From: Clytia hemisphaerica | Lineage: Eukaryota; Cnidaria; Hydrozoa; Leptothecata; Clytiidae | Assembly (NCBI GenBank): GCA_902728285.1 | Contig: CACVBU010001236.1 | Coordinates: 1,419,629-1,483,628 of the forward strand | Reading direction: 5' to 3' | Length of the DNA stretch: 64,000 bases | The notes under the pieces: generated by a model | The model's input: only the letters and a program-made list of their open reading frames with translations | Told to the model about the DNA's origin: nothing | Databases searched by the model: none | Part shown: positions 47,001 through 57,219 of the stretch, one piece after another | Numbering within the stretch: position 1 is the stretch's first letter | How the letters are laid out: each line of letters starts with the position of its first letter | Translations under genes and position numbers: made by a program

Positions 47001-50000
47001 GTAATCCTTCAGTCTTTTACAGTGCTTGATACATAAGTAGAGCGATCTCAGTGTCTTTTCTTTCTGACATCTCTTAAGGTATAACTCAGCCTTTTCACGG
47101 CTCTGCTTTTTTCTTTATACTTTGACATTTTTTTAGCCTTCTTGTTCTTATAAAGATATTCTTATAAAATAATGTAAGCAGAATTTTCAATTTTGTATCA
47201 ATCGGACCAAACTGATTGCAATCAATCGCAATCGAAACTGTATCGAATAGTTTTAGAAATCTTTAAAAATGAAATTCTATCTGATTCTATGGGCTCGATT
47301 GCTGTTTTTGTTTTCAATCGTGTTCGATCTCTATCAATCGAACGAATCGAATCCGAAAAAATAGTAATAATTATGCGATAGAGTTTCGACCATTACGTAC
47401 AGTAAAATTCATAATATGCACCGGTGCAATGTCTTCTAACATTACATCATAGACCCAATAGCTGATTGGTTGCAAGTGACGTATTGACTTATTTTACGTC
47501 ACTTACAACCAATCAGTCATCACCTGTTGGATGATGCAGAAGACATTGCAGTGATGCGCATATCATGAATTCTGACATTATATCGCGGACCAAATAGTTG
47601 ATTGGTTGTAAGTGACGTAAAACCCGTCAATACGTCACTTGCAACCAATCGACCGTTGGGTGATGCATAAGACATTGTAGTGATGCATAAGACATTGCAG
47701 TGATGCATAAGACATTGTAGTGATGAAAAGACATTGCAGTGATGCAGAATACTCACATTTGACCATCAATCTGGAGGAGGCCATCCATCTTTTGAATCCG
47801 AAAGCTTTAAAATGGATCTCACTTCCACAATGTTTTCGAGTAATGTTATACAAATCGATACTATATCGATATTTTCTTGTCTTTGCATCTTCAAAATCAT
47901 GATTGATCCTTGCTAAACCATTGCTCTCTTCAGCCCAAGTGTATTTTAATGAAGGTGTTGGGTTTCCACATAAAGTTAATGAGATATGTGTAGAAAATCT
48001 ATCTTCTTGGATCTGGTAAACCTTTTGAACCACCCTACTGCCGCAGTTCGTTACTCCACCTTAAATATAAATATTAAAATAGTAATACAGTACAAGTCTA
48101 TTTTCTTCTATCTGCAGAAAGTGCTCCAATGATATCAGAGCTTGTTCAAGTTGTTAAAGAAAGTTATATGAAACACTTATACGGGATACGTTTATTTTCA
48201 AGGTTTAACAAATGGTGGTTTAATCCACTAGTCTCTAACTAAGTGACTGGATCGGGCTTCCCATATAAAAGAAAGCGTGTCCAATTTAAAAGCTGACTAA
48301 AGCGCCTTGTTGTTTTCAATTCTTGTCGTCAATAGGGCTTTTCGAATGTTTTGAAATTCGAACGTTCGAAAATCTAATGTAATATAGAAAAACAACATGG
48401 TAGACTAGTCGACTTCAAAACTGGACACTGTGAGCAGTTAATCTATCTAGTGTGTGAAGGAATCTGTGGTTTTAAGTAAGCAGGCAAACAGAATTTTCTT
48501 GCACCAAAAAATATATCTGTGGTTTAATCAAATAGTGCCATGATTTACTGATCCTGACGTGACGAGAGGGTGGTAAAGGAATGTGGGAAGAGTTGACTGA
48601 ATCCCGGCCTCAAAGGGGGGAATTTTCTGTTAATTGCTTAAGAGGTTTCAGGTCAAGTACATTATGCATCATCCCTTCTATCTGTGGCACGCGCATGAGT
48701 GTGAAGTCTTCATATCTCGTGGACGTCCCCCTAAAAGATGGAGCGATCTAATCCAAGAAGACACAGGGATCCCACTTCCTACTGCTGAGCGCCGTGCCCG
48801 TAACAGAGAAAAGTGGAAAGAGTTTGGCTCTAAGAAGTGTGCAAAGATCCCCATGGGATTCTGCACTTAATTCAAGTTAGTACCTTTCACATTTTGAAGG
48901 AAGATAGTCTTTCTTGTGAGACTGATATTCTTGAAAGACGCTGTCTGACCAAAAGCCTCAACAGAGCAATTCAAGTGTGCAAAGATCCCCATGGGATTCT
49001 GCACTTAATTCAAGTTAGTACCTTTCACATTTTGAAGTAAGATAGTCTTTCTTGTGAGACTGATATTCTTGAAAGACGCTGTCTGGCCAAAAGCCTCAAC
49101 AGAGCAATTCAAGTGTGCAAATATCCCCATGGGATTCTGCACTTAATTCAAGTTAGTACCTTTCACATTTTGAAGTAAGATAGTCTTTTTTGTGAGACTG
49201 ATGTTCTTGAAAGACGCTGTCTGGCCAAAAGCCTCAACAGAGCAATTCAAGTGTGCAAAGATCCCCATGGGATTCTGCACTTAATTCAAGTTAATACCTT
49301 TCACATTTTGAAGTAAGATAGTCTTTTTTGTGAGACTGATGTTCTTGAAAGACGCTGTCTGGCCAAAAGCCTCAACAGAGCAATTCAAGTGTGCAAAGAT
49401 CCCCATGGGATTCTGCACTTAATTCAAGTTAATACCTTTCACATTTTGAAGTAAGATAGTCTTTTTTGTGAGACTGATGTTCTTGAAAGACGCTGTCTGG
49501 CCAAAAGCCTCAACAGAGCAATTCAAGTGTGCAAAGATTCCCATGGGGTTCTGCACTTAATTCAAGTAAGTACCTTTCACATTTTGAAGTAAGATAGTCT
49601 TTCTTGTGAGACTGATGTTCTTGAAAGACGCGGTCTGGCCAAAAGCCTCAACAGAGCAATTTAACACGTCTCCATAGTTCAGCTTGTGGACTCGAACAAC
49701 CACACTATTCGTGTCAAAGAGTACACTTATTCCTTGTTCCCATAACAACTCAATGGCTTTTTTATTGTTAGGGCCAACATGTACACAATGAGTATCATTG
49801 AAACTCAAGTTCAGAAATGAATGTTTGTAAACTTCTGCTTTTGTGTAAGTTATATTCCAGACCAGAATTGCTGATTTTCCAACTTGGTATACTTCGGGGG
49901 ATACCGTCTTGATTTCAACTCCTAAAAAATGGACTTCATGTAAATATAAACAAGAATCGCAAAATTGCGACTAAATATTTCCTTAAAAATGAAGGTCATC

Positions 50001-52996
50001 ATTGACATATATAAAAAAGGGATAGCCTTAGTAAAAGAAAGGTGAGAGTTACAAGTTACGTGGTTCTAAAGGTTCCTCCAAGTTCTTGTTTACGACTATG
50101 AGAATCAAACAAATACAATTTTGAATGTTTTAAGGGTTTTTTTTCTTTTAAAATCGAGATGTAATAGACGATATCGGATTTAGATAAATGCAATGCATTC
50201 TGGTTTCTAGGGACTCTCAAAGGAATTATAATAGATTAATTATAATAGATTATAATTCCTTTGAGAGTCCCTAGAAGCCAGAATGCATTGCATTTATCTA
50301 AATCCGATATCGTCTATTGCCTTCAATAACAAGGTAGTTTTTATCAATAATGTCATCTTTGTCAGAAAGTATTTCAACAGAAAAATCAACTTGTCCAATG
50401 ACAGTGATATCAAAGTAATTATTTTCAAAAATAATCCGAGGAAGCTCATCATTTAACAAAAATCTTTTAATTCCAGTATTTTTATAAAACTGGGTCTCCT
50501 TTGTGTAAAAAATAATCTAGATCATTTTCTTTCCAAATATTAACACAACGAACTTTTGTCCAACATATTGAAAAAAGTGTGTTAGTAGCACACTGCTTAC
50601 CCGCAGTCTCTCCAAACATTTTGTGTGCCTGATTAAAGTTACCTTGGATTGTTTTTTCAAAAGTCATTTTCAAAAATCTTAGCGTTTTATTAGCAAGAGC
50701 TTTTATCGTGAGAAAATAATATTTTAATCCACGAAAGTGGTAAAAAATACTTAGAGAAAATGGTACTATGAAAGCCCATTCTATACTCCTAAATGATAGT
50801 TGAAAGATCAGCAGTTGAGAGGGTTGATTAAAATAGAAATCAAAGCACACATAATGAGTATACATATATATTTGTCCAGAAAGAACTGGCATGTTGTTTG
50901 CTTTGTTTTGGTGTTTAAAAATATGTACTTATCAGTCCTAAAAAAAATACATTTGAATATAATGAGGGCAATAAGTCTGGTTAAATGTTACTTTATTCAC
51001 AAGATTTAAGGATTACTGAAAAAATACTACTGCAGATGAACTAAACTCAAAAACTAAAACTTTACAATAAATTTACATTACGACAAAGTAAAAATTTATC
51101 TTTAATAGCAACAAAAAAAAAATATGCCTCAAAGTTTTAAAGCATCTAAATAGCTTTAAACAGAGCTAGTCAGAGCTTCAATTCAGTTCAGTAGGTATAG
51201 AGAATTCAAGATTTGAAAACAGACACTGCATTGGTTTACAAGACTAGAGAAAGATGTCCATACGGTTCATGAAAAAAAATAAAGTATTTATCAAAAAAAG
51301 GTTCTCTTTTTTTGGTAATCAATTCCAACAAACACCAATCAAGATACCCTAACAGGATCCCACGGTGTAAACATTATCAACCAACAAAACTCACACCACC
51401 AAAATTGTAAAAATAAGTCAATATAATTTCTACGACAATTTCTCGTAAAATGTTTTTTTTCCAACATTCTGATACCAATCATGACTGGAGTCATCATGTG
51501 TAGAGTGACTGTGTATAACAATAAAAGTTTATTGAAAATCATCCCACGGTCATGGTAAAGCTAAAGATTTATCAACCAAACAAAACTGACGCCAAGTCAA
51601 ATCTGTCGATTAAAAATTTCCATGAAAATTATAATTGAAACTTATCTCATAAAATGCTTTTTTCAACATTCTGGAGGTGCTCAAAGTTAGAGGTATCATA
51701 GAGGCCCCCCCAGCGGCACCCCTTATCACGCCATCACGCAAAAAAATTTTCTCCATCACGCATCACGAAAATCGCTAAAATTTGTCATCACGCAAAAAAT
51801 AGCGAAAAAAAGCCCAAATCACGCATCACGCCTCAATTTTTTGCCCTATCACGCATCACGCCACAATCTTGATCACGCCATCACGCCAAAAAAAATCTCT
51901 TATCACGCCATCACGCAAGAAAAAAGTCCCAATCACGCCATCACGCAAACCGCTGGGGGGGCCTCATCATATGTAGAGCCAAGCAATACATGAAAAGTCA
52001 TTTGCTATCCCATTTGCCATGAGATATATGAGTCAAGAAATCAAACAAAAACCAACAAATCAAAAAACCAACAAGTCTCTTCACTTTCATGTCACATCGA
52101 ATCGTGTTTATATGGGGTAACCAGAAAGTCAATCCACAAGAACAGCCATCTTCCTTTATTATGGAGTGTTCCAAAACTATTGGTAGGTTGTTTGAAAGTA
52201 AAGAAACCCACACAGTTTGATTTATTTTAAAGATTTAACTTGAAAACAAAACAAACTGCATCTTTCTAGCAAAAACTCATGTTTCAACCTGCTACATAAC
52301 AATTGCCAGTCGGGTCTGCTACTAACATGTAATAGTTTTATTATAACCGGGCTTGAGAATCCGTAAGGAAGTTGTAACATATATTATATATATAGTTTAT
52401 CAGTCGACTTGAATCATGATACATTATTTATATTTCACTGGATGCATTTTTCGCTGTGAAATTAAAAACGGGCGTCAGTCAGGGCGTACGGAAGGCGTTT
52501 TGACACGGGAAATTATTATGACGGAGAAAGCCCGTTTTAACAAATATTTCCCTTTTGGAAAACGGGAAATATTTAAAAAGCGATGCATTTTGTGAGATTG
52601 TTTCGAGTGTATTACAATAGAATTCAATTAAGGAATTTCTAGGAGATCTCTATTGTAATACACTCGAAACAATCCCACAATGCATCGCTTTTTTAGAAAA
52701 ATCAAAAACTCCGGTAAGGTCTATTAAAAAATTATAGTTACTCGATGATCAGATTTATACTGCAATTTATCAGTCCAAATCTCAACAGACTATGTTTCAC
52801 AAGTTATGAACATTTTAAGGATTCTAAAACAACCAATTTCTTATGAAAATGGCCGAAAGTAAGAACATGTTAAGACTACACATGTATTCGCTAAAATTTT
52901 TTGCATGAAAATATCATAGGAGTTAAACTTACCTGAGGTCAATGAAATTGAAGTCAAAATAGCCACCAAAGAAGATAGCAAGTGCATATTAGACAT
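41075..52996 (-). CDS. Ig-like single-pass receptor with ITAM-like tail (Alr-like architecture)
   Basis: Six exons on the minus strand, all GT-AG and all phase 1: 52996-52933, 49921-49574, 48059-47757, 44944-44639, 43872-43723 and 41460-41075; 518 residues. Exon 1 is a signal peptide (MSNMHLLSSLVAILTS). Exon 2 (residues 22-137) is an Ig-like domain opening SPEVYQVGKSAILVWNITY, lacking the canonical B-strand Cys. Exon 3 (138-238) is I-set-like, with LCGNPTPSLKYTW and HCGSEIHFKAFG. Exon 4 (239-340) is a Cys-containing extracellular segment. Exon 5 holds the membrane span (about 363-387, VIIILVVMGALLVVITLTAI). The tail has YTEL (Tyr400), YQGL (Tyr416) and YPDL (Tyr428); YQGL-x8-YPDL has ITAM spacing, and LAYQGL also fits an ITIM. 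This layout recalls Hydractinia Alr allorecognition receptors; a general Ig receptor is the alternative. Introns hold MITEs, a 138-bp exon-end array and a LINE relic. Confidence 0.85.
41655..41895. mobile_element. MITE with TCTCTAAAG-type arms, second copy
   Basis: Left arm AACGTAAGTTTGTCTAATGG ... CACCCTTCTTTAGAG and right arm CTCTAAAGAAGGATGTCC ... GATATTAGACCAACTTTAC. Matches 28003-28252. Located in the last intron of the receptor gene. Confidence 0.7.
42811..43262. mobile_element. TTAA-ended inverted-repeat element
   Basis: Left TTAATCGCTCTGACCATAGT, right ACTATGGTCAGAGCCCTTAA; 452 bp. The TTAA ends suggest a piggyBac-type target. A 78-residue minus-strand ORF (43229-42993) with IDEEENEDFCEEYLAYFRRR may be a transposon-encoded fragment but is unrecognised. 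Confidence 0.65.
44025..44230. mobile_element. CACGCA-array element, diverged copy
   Basis: GACGAGGTCCCCTAGCG at the left and CCCGTTAGAGGTCGATG at the right enclose many TTCACGCAA/CACGCATT motifs. Same type as 19917-20084 and 51701-51965, though its termini are weaker. Confidence 0.55.
44365..44616. mobile_element. TACACG-family MITE next to receptor exon 4 (donor side)
   Basis: TACACG(T)nATAAGAACAAACT and GTTCTTATA(A)nCGGTGTA. It ends 22 bp from the donor end of receptor exon 4 (44639). Confidence 0.85.
44960..45186. mobile_element. TACACG-family MITE next to receptor exon 4 (acceptor side)
   Basis: Starts TACACGTTTTTATAAGAGC 15 bp from the exon 4 acceptor end (44944). Repeated GATGGCCAAAAT and AAGAAC motifs. 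The far end is interrupted by the mariner-like MITE at 45188; further family-like AAGAACA pieces reappear near 46090-46250. Confidence 0.7.
45188..45416. mobile_element. Mariner-like MITE, 229 bp, TA duplication
   Basis: Perfect inverted ends CAGGGTGTCCCTAATTAAAG(TATCGAGT) at 45188 and their complement ending 45416, flanked by TA (45186-45187 and 45417-45418). CAGGGTGTCCC is a common terminus of mariner-type elements. Nested inside the older TACACG-family copy. Confidence 0.9.
46740..46990. repeat. TTCGCG-rich dispersed repeat
   Basis: TTTCGCGGAACTTATTTTCG then CGAAACAAATTTTCGCG, with a reversed relative at about 46940-46985 (GTTCCACGAAAATCAG). Related pieces at 40395-40480 and 41505-41585. 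Probably one MITE family; boundaries unclear. Confidence 0.45.
47435..47755. repeat. Inverted GTGACGT repeats and 19-bp tandem repeats
   Basis: Two adjacent inverted pairs of GATTGGTTGCAAGTGACGT / ACGTCACTTACAACCAATC (47471-47520 and 47598-47650), then about five tandem AGTGATGCATAAGACATTG units up to 47750. The array stops 1-2 bp past the donor of receptor exon 3 (donor at 47756-47755). Confidence 0.8.
48634..48866 (+). mobile_element. LINE 3'-end relic
   Basis: The reading frame contains GRPPKRWSDLIQED followed by TAERRARNREKWKEF. This arrangement (GRPxxRWxDxIxED ... A..A.dR..W) is typical of the extreme C-terminus of non-LTR retrotransposon ORF2 proteins. Only this tail is present. It directly borders the 138-bp array. 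Confidence 0.65.
48837..49664. repeat. Six-unit 138-bp tandem array containing a receptor exon end
   Basis: The junction sequence TACCTTTCACATTTTGAAG recurs at 48881, 49019, 49157, 49295, 49433 and 49571, an exact 138-bp period. Each unit holds the last ~85 bp of receptor exon 2 (minus strand: from the NCSVEAFGQ codons to the donor) plus about 50 bp of intron. The 49571 unit is the real exon end; the other five are downstream in the intron. Units differ by a few substitutions, for example GTACTT or GTACTA or GTATTA at the donor. Confidence 0.95.
50162..50319. mobile_element. Long near-perfect palindrome
   Basis: Arms of roughly 70 bp: AATAGACGATATCGGATTTA ... GGGACTCTCAAAGGAATTAT and the complement to 50319. 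The short AT loop is near 50230-50250. A foldback element in receptor intron 1. Confidence 0.9.
50320..50520 (-). other. Unassigned open stretch
   Basis: A minus-strand frame without stops (about 63 codons, including NYFDITVIGQVDFSVEIL) abuts the palindrome. No splice signals or family features convinced me. Possibly remains of an exon or transposon. Confidence 0.2.
50900..51700. other. Intron 1 of receptor, nothing identified
   Basis: AT-rich, with a diverged direct repeat: TCATCCCACGGT-type segments near 51352-51480 and 51540-51665, each followed by AACCAA-CAAAACT and CAACATTCTG. Confidence 0.4.
51701..51965. mobile_element. CACGCA-array element, copy 2
   Basis: Termini GAGGCCCCCCCAGCGG and CCGCTGGGGGGGCCTC, exactly complementary, flanked by ATCATA on both sides (51695-51700 and 51966-51971). 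The interior is a run of about 20 TCACGC motifs (ATCACGCCATCACGCA). Confidence 0.9.
52574..52702. mobile_element. Foldback MITE, copy 2
   Basis: AAAAAGCGATGCATTTTGTG ... GAGTGTATTACAATAG and the complement ending CGATGC...TTTTTTAG near 52695. Sister of 26861-26995. Confidence 0.85.
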
Positions 52997-53099
52997 TCTT
53001 GGAGATTAAATGTTTCATTGGCGCGTTTGATGAATACAACTTGATAACTTCTTATATCTCAACGTTTGAAAGTCTCTGCATATCTGTTTTTGTGCATAC

Positions 53100-54340
53100 A
53101 CGGCGATCTTTAATCGGATTCAAAAATGTTCAATTTTGGTCATAAAGAAAAATCGACGATGTCTAAAGACATGATTTTTCCTTTATCTGATGAAGAACTA
53201 AAAAGCGAATATATTGTGAAAATTTCAAAGTTCTACTCCTTTCCAATCCGGAATAATTCCAATTCCGATTTTGAGGGAGCTCACGCGGGATGCGGTGGGA
53301 TATTGAGGGAGCTAAAAGTAAACATTTCCAAAAAAATCCGATTTTGAACAACTGTCTTAAAAAAAAAGTTTTGTGTTAAAATTGTACATACTAGGGCTTT
53401 ATTCACCCAAAGAAAGGGGTTACTTTAAGAACGTTTACAGCACCTTTAACAAAAATAGACTTTCGATTTCCCCGATTTTTAAACATTACTGTAAAGATCG
53501 CAGTGATAATGGCATAAAACCGAAGGTTATATATAAGGTAAATTTCCCTTTGTAGCATTTGAACCTACTTATTTTATACGTGCGGCCCGTGCGGTTTTCA
53601 AACAAAAGCTGGATTGAATATAAAATTTATCACGTGAATTCGAAAAATGCGAAACCGAAAACAAATAAAAAACTGCTAAATTCGAGGACGGTAAAAGTCA
53701 GTCAGGATATAGATAAATTGGAACCTTGCCGTCTCCGTCGGAGAAAAACACGCATACATAAACTCGTGCAAGTCAGACTCGAAAAGCGCTTCACCACTAA
53801 GCTTACTTTTGCCAAGCTAATTTTCCTTTTTGTTCAACCGTTTTACAAAAATTGAAAAGGAAAGTAAATTTATAACCTTGTTCAACATGATATCCTTTTT
53901 CACTGAAATGTTGATGGGGTCAACAATTTAATCTCAAAAAGTTTCTAACCAGATATGACTTTTTTATGCAATTTCGCATCCCTTATAACAAATTAAGGAA
54001 ACGCTGGCAGCCTAGACCTACTACCGAGTTAATGTATGTGTGTTTTTCTGCGACGGAGACGGTAAGGTTCTAATTTGACAAGATCTTGACCAGCTGAGGA
54101 CGACGGTAAATCAGCACTTTCACCGTCTTCGATTTCGCGGGTAAGAAGTGTGGGTTATTCCAAATCGCTTCAGCCACTCAACCGTCCTCAGAAGTGCACT
54201 TTGTCCCTCTCAATCAACATTTCCCCTTTTCTTTCAGAAAAACAAACTACCTTCTAATGCCTTCTGAAAGTAAAAGTAATTAGCCCTTCACTCTAAAACT
54301 ATATTAATTTTAGGTAACTATGCCTTAGATTAGATGGTAT
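53100..54340. other. Region upstream of receptor gene 1, with an inverted repeat
   Basis: Receptor 1 transcription should start just right of 52996. An inverted repeat of about 80-bp arms lies at 53683-53770 and 54026-54130 (CTTGCCGTCTCCGTCGGAGA / TCTGCGACGGAGACGGTAAG). Short ORFs here (53126-53347, 53559-53855) lack family features. Confidence 0.5.
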
Positions 54341-54359
54341 GCTAATTTATAATTAGGCT

Positions 54360-54598
54360 TACACGTTTTTTATAAGAAAAACTATATGAGAAGATAAGTC
54401 TTAGACGACCAAAAGAACAAGCTAAGAACATTTTTAGGATTCGCGGAGTCTGAAACACCCAATTTCTTAAGACAATGGACAAAATACTAATCAAATCGTG
54501 AAAATAAGAACATGTTAAGAACATTTTTAGGCTTAAAATTCAAAAAGTTGAGAACATCTGAAGGCTTAAAATGATGTTCTTATACAAAAAAACGTGTA
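54360..54598. mobile_element. TACACG-family MITE, intact copy
   Basis: TACACG(T)nATAAGAAAAACT at the left and GTTCTTATAC(A)nCGTGTA at the right, with AAGAACATTTTTAGG motifs inside. Confidence 0.88.
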
Positions 54599-54649
54599 TG
54601 TTTCAGACATCAGATGAGAACTTATCTTAAGCTTACTTATCTGTACATT

Positions 54650-56190
54650 AATTTTTTATAAGAATGGTGTTTTTTCAATTCATAATGAATATTCATAACT
54701 TTTTCAGGAAAATCATCCTGGAATATTCTTACGGTATTCTTAGGTTTGGGGTCAGTCTGGGGTTTTTATAAGACACAGATACTTTGAATTTTACAGAACA
54801 GCAAGAAAAGCATTTACTTGCTCACCCTAAAATTCATTTAAACAAAAGACTTTGATTTGGCAAAAATAAGAAATGTAATGTAAATGTAGAAACACTATTC
54901 CCTCTACAATATTCATTTGTCCAAGGTCCCGAAGGTCCTGAGGTCTCAAGATAAGAATGTACCAAATACACCCCAAAATATACATATAATCCCCTTGGTC
55001 CCAAAGGTCCCGAGGTCCCGAGATGAAATGTATTTGGTATATTCTAATCTCAGGACCTCGGGACCTTCGGGACCTAGGGGTATATGTATATTTTGGGGTG
55101 TATTTGGTATATTCTAATCTCGGGACCTCGGGACCTTCGGGACCTAGGGGGTATATGTATATTTTGGGGTGTATTTGGTATATTCTAATCTCGGGACCTA
55201 GGGGGTATATGTATATTTTGGGGTGTATTTGGTATATTCTAATCTCGGGACCTTGGGACCTTCGGGACCTAGGGGGTATATGTATATTTTGGGTGGTATT
55301 TGGTTATTCTAATCTCGGGACCTTGGGACCTTCGGGACCTAGGGGGTATATGTATATTTTGGGGTGTATTTGGTATATTCTAATCTCGGGACCTTGGGAC
55401 CTTCGGGACCTAGGGGGTATATGTATATTTTGGGGTGTATTTGGTATATTCTAATCTCGGGACCTCGGGACCTTCGGGACCTAGGGGGTATATGTATATT
55501 TTGGGGTGTATTTGGTATATTCTAATCTCGGGACCTTCGGGACCTAGGGGGTATATGTATATTTTGGGGTGTATTTGGTATATTCTAATCTCGGGACCTT
55601 GGGACCTCGGGACCTAGGGGGTTATTGTATATTTGGGGTGTATTTGGTATATTCTAATCTCGGGACCTTGGGACCTTCGGGACCTAGGGGTATATGTATA
55701 TTTTGGGGTGTATTTGGTGTATTCTTATCTCGGGACCTTGGGACCTTCGGGACCTATGGGTACAAGTATTTTATGGGGGTGATTTTCATCTCGGGACCTT
55801 GGGACCTTCGGGACCTATGGGTACAATTATTTTTTGCAGGGATTTTTATCTCGGGACCTCAGGACCTTCGGGACCTAGCGGTACAAGTATTCTGTGGGGG
55901 TGTACAGCATAATATCAGGAATATAGAACTGGTTCGGTAAAATATACAGGAACAAATCTTTAGCCGACGTTGTAAAAACTCCAGATCATCTGAAGGTTTG
56001 GATACAATACCAGCCAAAAGCTAACATGTAATACTCATACCTCAAGCAAAAACTTTGACATTTTTGTTGAACCTTTTAGCATTGCTTGATAATAATTGGC
56101 AATTAGGGTTCAATTGTCAATTTCCATCATGATGGTGGTATTCTTACCGTATTCTTAATTTTTTGGTCAATTTTATCATGAATATTTTTA
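54650..56190. mobile_element. TACACGC-family MITE split by a minisatellite
   Basis: The left half, 54653-54750 (TTTTTTATAAGAATGGTGTT ... TTCTTACGGTATTCTTAGG), and the right half, 56120-56185 (CATGATGGTGGTATTCTTAC ... TTTTTGGTCAATTTTATCAT), correspond to the two ends of copies A-C. About 1.35 kb of other sequence, mostly the 54915-55905 array, lies between. Confidence 0.65.
54915..55905. repeat. GGGACC minisatellite, unit about 71 bp, with an inversion
   Basis: About 13 units of TTCTAATCTC(GGGACCTYS)nTAGGGGGTATATGTATATTTTGG..., varying between about 52 and 73 bp through loss or gain of GGGACCT blocks. The first 100 bp (54918-55022) are the same unit in opposite orientation, giving a head-to-head junction near 55022. 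Units at the right end (55740-55905) are more diverged. The long ORFs here are repeat artefacts. Confidence 0.95.
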
Positions 56191-56854
56191 CTAGCTATAG
56201 TAAGCACCAAAGAGCCCCAAAGAGCCGAGGTGTAAATGTAAATTTACTTATCTTCCAGGGTTACATGTTGAAGTGGTATTGGATGAGTGTCCATGTCAAG
56301 ATTACCTTGTTTTTCCTTATCGAAAACACCCGAGCAAAAAACCGGATTTGCTCCCTAGTGTTACTTATAATTAGACAGATTATAAATTTTTCAATTTATA
56401 AATCAACAAAGTAAAAAAAAAAACGATAGCATAAAATCTAGTCTGGTTGTTATCAGCCATTGACAAAGAAACAATAGATTCTGAGACCATGCTGAGACTA
56501 AGAGAATAGGAAATAGAAATGAGGTTTAAAAAATAGTGGGCGGAGGGACGTCATTAAATCCCAACTTCCAATCGTATGGATAGCGAGTTTTTTTAAAGGT
56601 TTGGCTGTCCTTTTTTGCACTTTGAGCCTGAAATTGTTTTTGAATTGCTCAAAACCCGGCGTATTTAATTATTGAGCCTCGTATTGTTCTTATAAAATTC
56701 TTATAAAAAAGAAAGAGTTGAGTTGGAAAACATTATCAATAAAAGTTTGACTTATAGAAATAATTTGTTAGTGTCGAAATTTCTTCGCTTTGCGAAAACG
56801 GAAGGGTAAAATAAGATTTATCTTATAAATATTTTATCTTGACAGAATTGTGAT

Positions 56855-57219
56855 TACATGTTTTTTTTTATTATAACCTAGTTTATAAGAACATATAGGC
56901 TGAAATTCGTCGAAAAATTAAGAACATCTTAAGAACATGCCCAGCCTCAGTTTGGAAAAAAATGACAAGAAACTACAATTTTTCCTCTTTTTAAGCAGTT
57001 TTAACCGAATTTAGGGGTGGATCTTCAAAAGTCAAGAGCCAAATATTGTCCAAATTTTGCCAAATTTAAGTGCTCTTTATTTTGTATCATATTGTCGATT
57101 TAGAGTAGTCTGAAAAATTAAGAACGCATTTAAGAACATTTTAGGCTGAAAATTGCTAAAAAAATAAGCACATCCAGGCTCAGCCAAATTTTAGGTGTTC
57201 TAATAAAAAAAAACGTGTA
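56855..57219. mobile_element. TACACG-family MITE, near-identical to 6716-7085
   Basis: TACATG(T)nATTATAACC at the left and GTTCTAATA(A)nCGTGTA at the right. Differs from 6716-7085 by only a handful of substitutions and homopolymer lengths. Confidence 0.9.

Noticed and set aside
53126-53347. 73-residue ORF upstream of receptor 1
   Set aside because: No motif. Located where the receptor promoter is expected.
55023-55940. Long ORFs of 143 and 123 residues with repeated YILISGP / LRDLG motifs
   Set aside because: Products of the ~71-bp minisatellite. Open in several frames and without a start context.
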